Notes under the pieces: generated by a model
What the model was told of the DNA's origin: nothing
The model's input: only the letters and a program-made list of their open reading frames with translations
The model's database searches: none
Position numbers and translations under genes: made by a program
Part shown: piece after piece, positions 42,399-51,356 of the stretch
Layout: each line of letters opens with the position of its first letter
Numbering within the stretch: position 1 is the first letter of the stretch
NCBI RefSeq assembly: GCF_034931365.1
Contig: NZ_JAYGII010000015.1
Location: forward strand, 1 to 64,000
Source of the DNA: Natronospira elongata
GTDB lineage: Bacteria > Pseudomonadota > Gammaproteobacteria > Natronospirales > Natronospiraceae
Direction of reading: 5' to 3'
DNA length: 64,000 bases

Positions 42399-43469
42399 TC
42401 AGCTGAACCATGGACCGATATCAAACAGGATCATCAGGCCGAGCACCACGATCCAGACGATGGTAATGGGAATGAACACCTTCCAGCCCAGACGCATGAT
42501 CTGATCATAGCGGTAGCGGGGGAAGGTAGCCCGGAACCACAGGAAGACGAACATGAAGAAGAAGGTCTTAACCGCGAACCAGGCGATACTGCTCTGGCCC
42601 AGGAATGTGTCACCAACAAGAGGGACACCCTGGAAAGGGCTCAACCAGCCGCCGAAGAAGAACAGCGCCGTCAGAGCCGAGATCAGGATCATGTTGGCAT
42701 ATTCAGCCAGGAAGAAGATGGCAAAACCAGTGCCCGAATACTCCACATGGAAGCCGGCAACGATTTCGGACTCCCCTTCCGGCACATCAAACGGGGCTCG
42801 GTTGGTCTCGGCCACCCCGGAGATGAAATACACCACAAACAGGGGGAAGAGCGGAATCAGGAACCAATGCAGCACGCCCCCGTCCTGGCGCATGACAATG
42901 TCATTGAGGTTCAGACTGCCCGCAGCCATGAGCACACCGACCAGGGCAAAACCCATGGCAATCTCATAAGCAACGATCTGCGCCGCCGAACGCATGGAGC
43001 CCAGGAAGGCGTACTTCGAGTTGGATGCCCAACCGGCCAGGATGACGCCGTAAACACTCAGGGAAGTGAGCGCCAGCAGATACAGCAGGCCGGCATTGAT
43101 ATCGGCAATCACCATGCCGTCCTGGAAAGGAATCACCGCCCAGGCAGCGAAGGCCGGGGCAATGGACAGCAACGGCGCGATAACGAACAGGAAGCGGCTG
43201 GAATTGCTGGGAACAATGATTTCCTTGAGCACCAGCTTGATGACATCCGCAAACGGCTGCAGAAGCCCCCAGGGACCCACCCGGTTGGGGCCCATCCTGC
43301 CCTGCATGAAGCCAATCACCCGGCGCTCAGCGTAGGTGTAATAGGCCACCATGAGGATCAGGACCAGCAACAGGATGCCGATCTGGAAACTGGCGCTTAG
43401 CACCGTCTGCAGGGCCGGCGGCAAGGCCTCCCATTGTTCTATGAAGAAATCCGTCATCGCGCTCGTCAT
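42399..43469 (-). CDS. nuoH: NADH-quinone oxidoreductase subunit H
   Basis: A 356-residue membrane subunit that helps form the quinone site. The conserved 'YAERRVIGFMQGRMGPNRVG' loop and 'GVAETNRAPFDVPEGESEIV' segment are both present. The ATG at 43469 or the one at 43457 may be used; ribosome-binding spacing does not decide. It lies between nuoG and nuoI. Confidence 0.96.
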   Translation of the reverse strand: MTSAMTDFFIEQWEALPPALQTVLSASFQIGILLLVLILMVAYYTYAERRVIGFMQGRMGPNRVGPWGLLQPFADVIKLVLKEIIVPSNSSRFLFVIAPLLSIAPAFAAWAVIPFQDGMVIADINAGLLYLLALTSLSVYGVILAGWASNSKYAFLGSMRSAAQIVAYEIAMGFALVGVLMAAGSLNLNDIVMRQDGGVLHWFLIPLFPLFVVYFISGVAETNRAPFDVPEGESEIVAGFHVEYSGTGFAIFFLAEYANMILISALTALFFFGGWLSPFQGVPLVGDTFLGQSSIAWFAVKTFFFMFVFLWFRATFPRYRYDQIMRLGWKVFIPITIVWIVVLGLMILFDIGPWFS

Positions 43470-43491
43470 TCCTGTTATTCAGCCAGCCAAA

Positions 43492-45870
43492 TCAGGCTTT
43501 CTTGACCTCGATGGTGCCATGACGGGGGCCCAGCCCCCGGGTCAGCTCACTACCAGTGGGGACGACCACCGAACCGGCGGGCAACCCTTCGTCGATCACC
43601 ACTGGCAGTTCCCGTGCAGCACCGTTGGCACCGACGACCACATTGCCCTCGTCGGACACACCCAGCTTCTCGGCGTCCGCCGCTGACAGGCGAACGGCAA
43701 TGCGACCATCCACCGTCCGCTGCAGGGGCTCGGCACGACGAACCAGGGGATCGCTGGCATAAATGGGCAGCTCACCCAAACGCCAATATCCCTTGGCCTG
43801 CGCTGCAGCAGTCAGCTTCACACTCCCCTGGGGGCGGGTATCCAGGGCCGGCTCACCGATTTCGGCATGGGCCTCGGCCAGTACCGTCTCGGCATCCATC
43901 TGCTCGAAACCGTCCAGCTCGAAGACGCTGCCAAGAACACGGAGAACCTTCCAGGCAGGACGGGACTCGCCCACCGGATTGATGATCCCTGCCGTACTCT
44001 GCCACCGGCCCTCGATATTGACCCGGGTACCGAAACTCTCGGCATAGGTCCCCACGGGCAGGATCACATCGGCATATTCTTTCAGGGCCGGGGTGTAGTA
44101 ACTGGCCATGGCCACCACCATCGGCGCTTCAGCCAATGCCTTGGCGGCTGCGGCACTGTCCCAGGCTTCACGCTCCGGCTCACAATTCAGCAACAGATAG
44201 GCCTTGCGCGGCTGCTCGAAAACCGCTCGGGCATCGAGACCGGGCTGACCCAGACCTTGACCGCCGGGACCACGATGAGGCAGCACACCAGCCAGCCAGG
44301 CGGCGGGCGCGTTGCCCCCTTCCGGCAGGTGGCCGAGAGTCGCGCCGCTCAGGGCGGCAATGGCATCTGCCAGGGCCTGCAACTCCGACCACTGGGGATG
44401 GGAGCGGGCCAGCGGGCCCAGCAACACCAGTTTCCTGTCGCCCTCGGCGATGGCATCGGCGATGGCCTTGGCTTCCTCACCGACTTTGGCCTTCTCGGCC
44501 AATGCAAACACTGGCTCGGGCAGGGACTTACCGAGCTTGCTCGCCACTGCCGCGGCCACCTCGGCCAGGCCGTCAACCATCTTCGAGCCACCGGTCACCA
44601 GAGAGGCGGAAACCGGGAACAGAAACTCATAATCCGCCGGATTGACGAAGCTCACCCGCGAACCGGCGAGAGCCGCCTTGCGCAATCGATGCGCCAGCAT
44701 CGGCGCTTCCTTGCGGGTATTGGAACCCACCACAAGGGCAGCATCCAGTTTTTCAATATCGGCAATCTTCATGCCCAGACCGGGCATCCGCGATTCGATA
44801 TCATCGCTGCGAAAATCACCCTGCCCCAGGCGATGATCGAGATTGTTGGAACCCAACCCCCTGACCAGACGCTGGAACAGGAACAGCTCTTCCAGACTGG
44901 CGCTCGCACCTGCCAGGGCGCCAAGCTGCTCACCACCATCACGCTGGATGATGTCGCGCAGACCGTTGGCTGCGGCCTCAATGGCCTCATCCCAACCGGC
45001 TTCGCGCAGTTCGCCGCCTTCCCGAATCATGGGCTGGCGAACGCGTTCATCGCTGTAGATCCCTTCACAGCTGAAGCGGTCCCGGTCGGCCATCCAGGTT
45101 TCGTTGATGGATTCGTTTTCCCGCGGCACCGCCCGAAGGAAATCACCCCGGAGGGTATGGGCATAAAAGTTACTGCCCACCGGATCATGAGGCGAGACCG
45201 CTTCATGCTGGGTCATTTCCCAGGAGCGGCCACGGAAACGGAAGGGCTTGTTGTTGAGCGCACCCACCGGGCAAAGATCGATCACATTGCCGGACAGCTC
45301 ATGGTCCACGGTCCGCTGGATATAGGTACCGATGCGCATGTTCTCACCACGCCCGGTCGCGCCCAGCTCCTTGAAACCGCCCACTTCCTCGGTGAAGCGA
45401 ACACAACGGGTGCAGTGAATGCAACGCGTCATGTCGGTGGAAATTAGTGGGCCCAGGTCGGGGTCCTGAACCACCCGCTTGCTTTCCGTATAGCGGGAAA
45501 TATCACGACCGAAGCCCAGGGCCAGATCCTGAAGCTCACACTCACCACCCTGGTCGCAAATGGGGCAATCCAGCGGGTGGTTGATGAGCAAAAACTCCAT
45601 GGTGTTCTTCTGCGCCGACAACGCCTTGGACGAGTGCGTGAAAACCTTCATGCCCTCCCCAATGGGAGTGGCACAGGCAGGCATGGGCTTCGGCGCCTTC
45701 TCCACTTCCACCAGGCACATGCGGCAGTTGGCCGCAACCGACAGCTTACGGTGATAGCAGAAGCGCGGGATGCGCTCACCGTACTGGTCAGCCACCTCGA
45801 TGACCATCTGGCCTTTCCGGCCTTCCACCGGCTTGCCGTTGATTTCAAACTTGACGGTGTCGTCACTCAT
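43492..45870 (-). CDS. nuoG: NADH-quinone oxidoreductase subunit G
   Basis: A 792-residue iron-sulfur subunit. The N-terminus holds the [2Fe-2S] N1b ligands ('PRFCYH', 'NCRMCLVEV'), then N4/N5 ligands ('CPICDQGGECELQD', 'CIHCTRCVRF'). The large C-terminal part is molybdopterin-oxidoreductase-like but without cofactor function. The four Cys that bind the extra N7 cluster in E. coli are absent; the region reads 'AVSPHDPVGSNFYAH', as in mitochondrial-type subunits. The start at 45870 (MSDDTVKF) is preferred to 45882. It follows nuoF. Confidence 0.95.
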   Translation of the reverse strand: MSDDTVKFEINGKPVEGRKGQMVIEVADQYGERIPRFCYHRKLSVAANCRMCLVEVEKAPKPMPACATPIGEGMKVFTHSSKALSAQKNTMEFLLINHPLDCPICDQGGECELQDLALGFGRDISRYTESKRVVQDPDLGPLISTDMTRCIHCTRCVRFTEEVGGFKELGATGRGENMRIGTYIQRTVDHELSGNVIDLCPVGALNNKPFRFRGRSWEMTQHEAVSPHDPVGSNFYAHTLRGDFLRAVPRENESINETWMADRDRFSCEGIYSDERVRQPMIREGGELREAGWDEAIEAAANGLRDIIQRDGGEQLGALAGASASLEELFLFQRLVRGLGSNNLDHRLGQGDFRSDDIESRMPGLGMKIADIEKLDAALVVGSNTRKEAPMLAHRLRKAALAGSRVSFVNPADYEFLFPVSASLVTGGSKMVDGLAEVAAAVASKLGKSLPEPVFALAEKAKVGEEAKAIADAIAEGDRKLVLLGPLARSHPQWSELQALADAIAALSGATLGHLPEGGNAPAAWLAGVLPHRGPGGQGLGQPGLDARAVFEQPRKAYLLLNCEPEREAWDSAAAAKALAEAPMVVAMASYYTPALKEYADVILPVGTYAESFGTRVNIEGRWQSTAGIINPVGESRPAWKVLRVLGSVFELDGFEQMDAETVLAEAHAEIGEPALDTRPQGSVKLTAAAQAKGYWRLGELPIYASDPLVRRAEPLQRTVDGRIAVRLSAADAEKLGVSDEGNVVVGANGAARELPVVIDEGLPAGSVVVPTGSELTRGLGPRHGTIEVKKA

Positions 45871-45929
45871 ATCCGTTCGCATCTATACAGGGACCCGTTG
45901 CATTGAGCGGGTCAGGCACTCTTTATGGT

Positions 45930-47258
45930 TCAGACCGCAAAACCCATGTTGTGCGGCCCGGCCTCGGGCAGGGCCGGACGAGCCGGACCCACCATGGGGC
46001 GGCCGTTCTCAACCAGATACTCGAATTCGTCACGGAAGCGGTCCAGGAAGCTCTTGACCGGCATGGCCGCTGCATCACCCAGAGCACAGATGGTGTGCCC
46101 CATGATGCCGTTGGCGGCACTCTCCAGCAGCTCCAGGTCCGAGGGACGCCCCTGCCCCGCCAGCATCCGCCGCAGCACCCGGTTCAACCAGCCGGTGCCT
46201 TCACGACAGGGCGTGCACTGCCCACAGGACTCGGCGAAGTAGAAGCGAGAAATGCATTCAAGGGCACGAACCATGCAGGTACTGTCATCCATGATGATAA
46301 CCGCACCGGAGCCCAGCATGGAGCCTGCTTCCTGCACGGATTCATAATCCATGTTCGCTTTCAGCATGTCCTCGCCACGAACAACCGGCACCGACGAGCC
46401 GCCGGGGATAACCGCTTTCAGCTTTCGACCATCGCGAATGCCGCCAGCCATCTCCAGCAGGTCCTTGAACGGTGTCCCCAGGGGAATCTCGAAGTTACCC
46501 GGCTTGCTTACATGACCGCTGACCGAGAAGCACTTGAGCCCGCCACTCTTTTCGGTACCGAATGCCTTGAACCAGTCCGCGCCATTGCGAATGATGTCCG
46601 GGACCTGGGCAAAGGACTCCGTGTTATTGACCGTGGTGGGCTGACCATACAGGCCTTTCTGGGCCGGAAACGGGGGCTTGAATCGGGGCAGGCCCTTCTT
46701 CCCTTCCAGGGAATCAAGCAACGCCGTCTCTTCACCACAGATATAGGCACCAGCGCCGAGATGATCGTAAAGATCGAAATTCACGCCGGAGCCAAAAATA
46801 TTCTTGCCCAGGAGCCCAGCCTCGTAGGCTTCCTTGAGCGCATCGACGAAGCGTCGATAGGGCTCATGCTCGAACTCGCCCCGGATGTAGTTGTAGCCCA
46901 CGGTAGCGCCCATGGCATAGCCACCGATGGCCATGCCCTCGATCACGGCGTGGGGGTTGTAACGAAGGATATCCCGGTCCTTGCAGGTCCCGGGCTCACT
47001 TTCATCCGAGTTACAGACTACATACTTCTGCCCCTGAAAATCCCGAGGCATGAAGCTCCACTTGAGACCGGTGGGGAAACCTGCCCCACCCCGCCCGCGG
47101 AGACCGGAGGCCTTGACCTCCTCAACCACATCCTCGGGCGAGATCTTCTCCTTCAGGATCTTTTTCCAGGCCTCATAACCACCCAGCTTGAGATAGGTCT
47201 CAAGACTGTATGGCTTGTCGTGGCCCAGCGTCTTGTAGCAGATCGAGGTATCCGACAT
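45930..47258 (-). CDS. nuoF: NADH-quinone oxidoreductase subunit F
   Basis: A 442-residue subunit that oxidises NADH. The NADH/FMN site is in 'GLRGRGGAGFPTGLKW' and 'YIRGEFEHE', and the [4Fe-4S] N3 ligands in 'ESCGQCTPCREGTGW' plus a later Cys ('HTICALGDAA'). Its length is close to the E. coli protein. It starts 5 bases after nuoE. Confidence 0.96.
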   Translation of the reverse strand: MSDTSICYKTLGHDKPYSLETYLKLGGYEAWKKILKEKISPEDVVEEVKASGLRGRGGAGFPTGLKWSFMPRDFQGQKYVVCNSDESEPGTCKDRDILRYNPHAVIEGMAIGGYAMGATVGYNYIRGEFEHEPYRRFVDALKEAYEAGLLGKNIFGSGVNFDLYDHLGAGAYICGEETALLDSLEGKKGLPRFKPPFPAQKGLYGQPTTVNNTESFAQVPDIIRNGADWFKAFGTEKSGGLKCFSVSGHVSKPGNFEIPLGTPFKDLLEMAGGIRDGRKLKAVIPGGSSVPVVRGEDMLKANMDYESVQEAGSMLGSGAVIIMDDSTCMVRALECISRFYFAESCGQCTPCREGTGWLNRVLRRMLAGQGRPSDLELLESAANGIMGHTICALGDAAAMPVKSFLDRFRDEFEYLVENGRPMVGPARPALPEAGPHNMGFAV

Positions 47259-47263
47259 CCCAC

Positions 47264-47764
47264 TTACTCCAGGGAATCGATGATCTTGTCCACCTTCTCG
47301 ATGGTCAGATCTTCGTGGTATTCGTGGTTAACCATCATCATGGGCGCACCCTTGCAGGCAGCCAGACACTCTTCCTCACACTTGAGAAAGACGCGGCCGT
47401 CTTCCGTGGTCTGGCCAACCTTGACGCCCAGCTTGTTCTCTACATGCTCCACGATCTGATCAGAGCCATTGAGCATGCAACTGATATTGGTGCAGATGGA
47501 AATCTTGTTGCGACCCACCGGCTTGGTTTCGAACATGGAATAGAAGGTGGCTACCTCATAGACATCAATGGGTGGAAGCTGAAGATGATCCGCCACCGCA
47601 TCCATCCATTCCTCGGTGAGATAACCACCGTTGTGATGCTGTGCTTCACGCAGGGCGTCAAGTACCGCCGAGCGCTGCTGCCCTTCGGGATACTTGGCAA
47701 TGCAGCGATCAATATAGGCCCGCATGTCCTCGGGCAGGAATTCCTTGGTGGCCTTGTACTTCAC
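47264..47764 (-). CDS. nuoE: NADH-quinone oxidoreductase subunit E
   Basis: A 166-residue thioredoxin-like subunit carrying the [2Fe-2S] cluster N1a. The Cys ligands are in 'ICTNISCMLNGS' and 'EECLAACKGAPM'. The ATG overlaps the nuoD stop (ATGA), so translation is probably coupled. Confidence 0.96.
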   Translation of the reverse strand: MKYKATKEFLPEDMRAYIDRCIAKYPEGQQRSAVLDALREAQHHNGGYLTEEWMDAVADHLQLPPIDVYEVATFYSMFETKPVGRNKISICTNISCMLNGSDQIVEHVENKLGVKVGQTTEDGRVFLKCEEECLAACKGAPMMMVNHEYHEDLTIEKVDKIIDSLE

Positions 47765-49014
47765 CGGTCAATCTCCCCGAAAACGATATCCTGTGTACCA
47801 ATCACGGCGACCAGGTCCGCCAGCATATGGCCCCGGCACATTTCATCCATGGCAGCCAGGTGGGCAAAGCCCGATGCGCGAATCTTCACCCGATAGGGCT
47901 TATTGGCGCCGTCAGAGACCAGGTAGATACCAAACTCGCCCTTGGGCTGCTCCACCGCAGCGTAGACCTCTCCCTCGGGCAAGACATAGCCCTCGGTGAA
48001 GAGCTTGAAGTGGTGGATCAGCGCTTCCATGCTTTCCTTCATTTCCCAGCGCTTGGGCGGGGCGACCTTGTGATCATCCACGATCACCGGCCCGGGATTC
48101 TCACGCAGCCACTTGATGCATTGCTTGGCGATCTTGGCTGACTGACGCATCTCCTCGATGCGCACCAGATAGCGGTCGTAACAGTCACCATTGGCGCCTA
48201 CGGGAATCTGGAAATCCAGACGGTCATAAACTTCATAGGGCTGCTTCTTGCGCAGATCCCACTCAATGCCGGAGCCACGCAGCATGGGGCCGGAGAAGCC
48301 CAGCTGCAGAGCGCGCTCCGGGCTTACTTCGGCAATACCAACGGTACGCTGCTTCCAGATCCGGTTATCGGTCAGCAGGGTCTCATACTGATCAACGCAA
48401 CCCGGAAAGCGATCAACGAAATCCTCGATGAAATCCAGCAGGGAACCTTCCCGTACCTCGTTACGGCGATCCACGTCCTTCTTGCTGCGCCACTTGGAAT
48501 AATCGTACTTGGGCATGCTGTCGGGCAGATCACGATAGACACCGCCCGGACGGTAGTAAGCGGCGTGCATGCGAGCACCGGAGACCGCCTCGTACATATC
48601 CATAATGTCTTCCCGCTCGCGGAAGGCGTAGAGGAAGACCGTCATGGCGCCGATATCGAGGCCATGAGCACCAATCCAGAGCAAGTGATTGGCAATCCGG
48701 GTCAACTCATCGTAGAGCACACGAATGTACTGGGCGCGAATGGGGGCCTCGATACCCATCAGTTTTTCGATGGCCATCACATAGGCATGCTCATTGCACA
48801 TCATGGACACGTAGTCGAGACGGTCCATGTAGCCGATGCTGTGATTGTAGGGCTTGTTCTCGGCCAGCTTCTCGGTCGCCCGGTGCAGCAAGCCGATATG
48901 GGGATCAACGCGGCGGATGACCTCCCCTTCCATCTCCAGGATCAGCCGAAGCACACCGTGAGCCGCCGGGTGCTGCGGACCGAAGTTCATTGTGTAGCTT
49001 TGAATCTCAGGCAT
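47761..49014 (-). CDS. nuoD: NADH-quinone oxidoreductase subunit D
   Basis: A 417-residue 49-kDa-type subunit related to [NiFe] hydrogenase large subunits; with NuoB it forms the quinone pocket. It has 'NFGPQHPAAHGVLRL' at the start and 'HRATEKLAE' and 'DPGLLHR'-type regions; the family ends in 'GTQDIVFGEIDR'. The start at 49014 overlaps the end of nuoC by 8 bases. C and D are separate genes here, while E. coli has them fused. Confidence 0.95.
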   Translation of the reverse strand: MPEIQSYTMNFGPQHPAAHGVLRLILEMEGEVIRRVDPHIGLLHRATEKLAENKPYNHSIGYMDRLDYVSMMCNEHAYVMAIEKLMGIEAPIRAQYIRVLYDELTRIANHLLWIGAHGLDIGAMTVFLYAFREREDIMDMYEAVSGARMHAAYYRPGGVYRDLPDSMPKYDYSKWRSKKDVDRRNEVREGSLLDFIEDFVDRFPGCVDQYETLLTDNRIWKQRTVGIAEVSPERALQLGFSGPMLRGSGIEWDLRKKQPYEVYDRLDFQIPVGANGDCYDRYLVRIEEMRQSAKIAKQCIKWLRENPGPVIVDDHKVAPPKRWEMKESMEALIHHFKLFTEGYVLPEGEVYAAVEQPKGEFGIYLVSDGANKPYRVKIRASGFAHLAAMDEMCRGHMLADLVAVIGTQDIVFGEIDR

Positions 49015-49720
49015 CGCGGGACGACTCCTTGAAGCCTTCCACGTACTGGTGATCTTCACGGATCACCTTGGGCACCGTGGTACGGGGTTCGATGGAAACC
49101 GGCTGATAGACCACGCGCCGCTTTTCCGGGTCGTAACGTACTTCGACGTTGCCGATCAGGGGGAAGTCCTTGCGGAAGGGATGACCGACAAAGCCGTAAT
49201 CCGTGAGAATCCTTCTCAGATCCGGATGCCCCTTGAAGAGGATTCCGAAGAGATCGAAGGTCTCCCGTTCAAACCAGTTCGCACCACTCCAGATTTCGCA
49301 AACCGAATCAATGACCGGCGGATCCTGAGGCGGGCACCAGCACCGAAGACGCAGCCGCTGATTTCGGGACACGGACAGCAGGTGGTAAACCACCGCGAAG
49401 CGCTTTTCCATGTCATCGGCTTCGTCGGCAGAGGCAAAAGCGTGAGTGGCAGTGCGCTCCACCCCACGGCTAAAGCCCATGGAGGTACTCTTGTCGGTAG
49501 CCCACTGACTCTTGCCATAGGCAAGATAGTCGACTCCACATACATCCATGGCCTGTTCGAAATTGAAAGGCTTTTCGTCCCTGAGAGCGCGACAGACTTC
49601 CAGCAAATCCTCCGGCGCCACCTCGTAGGTGAGCTCACCGGCGTGGCTGTCCACGCGCTTCAGTTTGTCGCCGAAACGGTCCGTAACCGCCTCGTGCAGG
49701 GAATCAATCCACTTGCTCAT
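49007..49720 (-). CDS. nuoC: NADH-quinone oxidoreductase subunit C
   Basis: A 237-residue 30-kDa-type subunit of the peripheral arm. The family signature 'ERETFDLFGILFKGHPDLRR' (quoted in part) and 'GHPFRKDFPL' are present. The start at 49720 (MSKWIDSL) follows nuoB by 13 bases; earlier in-frame codons lie inside nuoB and are rejected. No cofactor is bound. Confidence 0.95.
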   Translation of the reverse strand: MSKWIDSLHEAVTDRFGDKLKRVDSHAGELTYEVAPEDLLEVCRALRDEKPFNFEQAMDVCGVDYLAYGKSQWATDKSTSMGFSRGVERTATHAFASADEADDMEKRFAVVYHLLSVSRNQRLRLRCWCPPQDPPVIDSVCEIWSGANWFERETFDLFGILFKGHPDLRRILTDYGFVGHPFRKDFPLIGNVEVRYDPEKRRVVYQPVSIEPRTTVPKVIREDHQYVEGFKESSRDA

Positions 49721-49733
49721 GATAGCGACCTGA

Positions 49734-50213
49734 TCAGCGGGCGATGGTGTTGGTACGTCGAATCTTGTTCTGCAGCTGAATGATGCCGTACAGCAACTGC
49801 TCGGCGGACGGCGGACATCCGGGGACATAAATATCCACCGGAACAACTCGGTCACAGCCGCGGGTTACTGCATAGGAGTAGTGATAATAGCCGCCACCGT
49901 TGGCGCAGGACCCCATGGAGATCACCCAGCGGGGCTCGGCCATCTGGTCATAGACCTTGCGCAGCGCGGGGGCCATCTTGTTACACAGAGTGCCGGCAAC
50001 GATCATCACGTCCGACTGCCTGGGACTCGGCCGGAAGAGCACTCCAAAACGGTCCATGTCATAACGGGCGGCGCCGGCATGCATCATTTCCACTGCACAG
50101 CAGGCCAGACCGAATGTCATGGGCCACATGGAACCGGTACGAGCCCAGTTGTAGAGCTTGTCAACCGAGGTGGTGACAAAGCCGCGTTCCATTACGCCGT
50201 TTTCTACTCCCAT
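49734..50213 (-). CDS. nuoB: NADH-quinone oxidoreductase subunit B
   Basis: A 159-residue subunit that binds cluster N2, the last [4Fe-4S] before quinone. The ligands are the adjacent pair in 'GLACCAVEMM' plus Cys in 'GSCANGGG' and 'VPGCPPSAEQ'. The start at 50213 overlaps the nuoA end by 10 bases. Confidence 0.96.
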   Translation of the reverse strand: MGVENGVMERGFVTTSVDKLYNWARTGSMWPMTFGLACCAVEMMHAGAARYDMDRFGVLFRPSPRQSDVMIVAGTLCNKMAPALRKVYDQMAEPRWVISMGSCANGGGYYHYSYAVTRGCDRVVPVDIYVPGCPPSAEQLLYGIIQLQNKIRRTNTIAR

Positions 50214-50560
50214 TCCAGCGCACCTTTCTTCCACTCATAAATGAAGCCGACAACAAGCACGGCAAGGAAGATCATCATGGCCAGGAAACCGAACATGCCG
50301 ATCCCGTCCAGGGCCACGGCCCAGGGAAAGAGGAAAGCGATTTCCAGGTCAAAGATAATGAACAGGATGGCCACCAGGTAATAGCGGACATCAAATTTCA
50401 TGCGGGTGTCTTCGAAGGCCTCGAAGCCACACTCATAGGGAGAGTTTTTCTCGGCGTCGGGATTCTGCGGGCCGAGGATGACCCCCACCAGCAGCAGCAC
50501 CACACCAAGCCCCGTGGAGATTCCCAGAAAGATAAGGATGGGGATGTAATTTTCCAGCAT
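50204..50560 (-). CDS. nuoA: NADH-quinone oxidoreductase subunit A
   Basis: A 118-residue, three-helix membrane subunit beginning 'MLENYIPILIFLG'. The quinone-site loop 'YECGFEAFEDTR' is present with its conserved Cys. It is the first of the fourteen nuo genes (A-N all present, in the classic order). A 232-base gap containing a hairpin separates it from the tRNA-Leu gene upstream. Confidence 0.95.
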   Translation of the reverse strand: MLENYIPILIFLGISTGLGVVLLLVGVILGPQNPDAEKNSPYECGFEAFEDTRMKFDVRYYLVAILFIIFDLEIAFLFPWAVALDGIGMFGFLAMMIFLAVLVVGFIYEWKKGALEWE

Positions 50561-50757
50561 GTTCCCGCGTCCCAGAGTCAGATGAAGGGGCTTATAGCTG
50601 AAGGCAGCAAAAACTACCTGCTTCAGCCCCGGGTAACCTTGACCCAGGTCAACCAGCACAGGAACCCGGGTGGATCCGGGTTCGGCTGATGGCCCTGAAC
50701 TGGCGCCGCGGGTCGATCCATTGGGGCATCCCTTCAGGATCTTCCCTTGGCTCTTGC

Positions 50758-50781
50758 AGAAACCGCCCGGAGTTCGGGCGG
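50758..50781 (-). terminator. Weak terminator-like hairpin after tRNA-Leu
   Basis: CCGCCCG (50763-50769) and CGGGCGG (50775-50781) pair with a 5-base loop. On the minus strand only three T's follow. It may end the tRNA transcript or let some polymerase run on into nuo. Confidence 0.45.
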
Positions 50782-50792
50782 CTTCCTGGAAA

Positions 50793-50880
50793 TGGTGCCG
50801 AAGGCCGGACTCGAACCGGCACGGCCGTTAGGCCACTGCCCCCTCAAGACAGCGTGTCTACCAATTCCACCACTTCGGCA
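50793..50880 (-). tRNA. leuU: tRNA-Leu (GAG)
   Basis: An 88-base tRNA with the long variable arm of leucine tRNAs, anticodon loop CTTGAGG (anticodon GAG), the T-arm GGTTCGAGTCC and an encoded CCA. E. coli also has tRNA-Leu(GAG) directly downstream of secG. A TAGAAT box at 50927-50932 may be its own -10 element. Confidence 0.95.
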
Positions 50881-50971
50881 TTTACTCTTGCTGGCTCACT
50901 GAGACAGGGTCTCAACGAAGGCCCGAATTCTAGCATGTTCGGACCGATTCAGGCACCCCTGATACAGCCTT

Positions 50972-51343
50972 TCAGTGACTATCCGGGGGCGGCAGATCCA
51001 GCTCGTCTTCATCGCGCTCGTTCTCGTCTTCCTCATCTTCGGGAACAAGCTCTTCCTGCAACTGCGGTACCGGCTCGATCCGCTCAAGCAGGGAACCAGG
51101 CTCACCCACATCACGGGCAGCAATCCAGGCCAGCGCCGTGCTGTTAAGCATGAACACCGCCGCCAACACCGCCGTCAGACGACTGAGAAAGCTGGCCGCG
51201 CCACGAGCACCAAACACGGTACCCGAAGAACCGGCACCAAAGGCGGCACCCGCATTGGCACCCTGCCCTTGCTGAAGAAGAACGGCCACGATGATGACGA
51301 TGGCCACGATCACATGAAGCACTAGCAAAGCGCTGATAAGCAT
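50972..51343 (-). CDS. secG: Preprotein translocase subunit SecG
   Basis: A 123-residue inner-membrane subunit that assists the SecYE channel. The two helices flank the conserved 'LLQQGQGANAGAAFGAGSSGT' loop (quoted in part). The C-terminus is an acidic tail of about 35 residues ('EDEEDENERDEDELDLPPP'), which is long for the family. The start at 51343 gives the standard N-terminus. It follows tpiA by 13 bases. Confidence 0.93.
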   Translation of the reverse strand: MLISALLVLHVIVAIVIIVAVLLQQGQGANAGAAFGAGSSGTVFGARGAASFLSRLTAVLAAVFMLNSTALAWIAARDVGEPGSLLERIEPVPQLQEELVPEDEEDENERDEDELDLPPPDSH

Positions 51344-51356
51344 GTCGAATTCCAGA

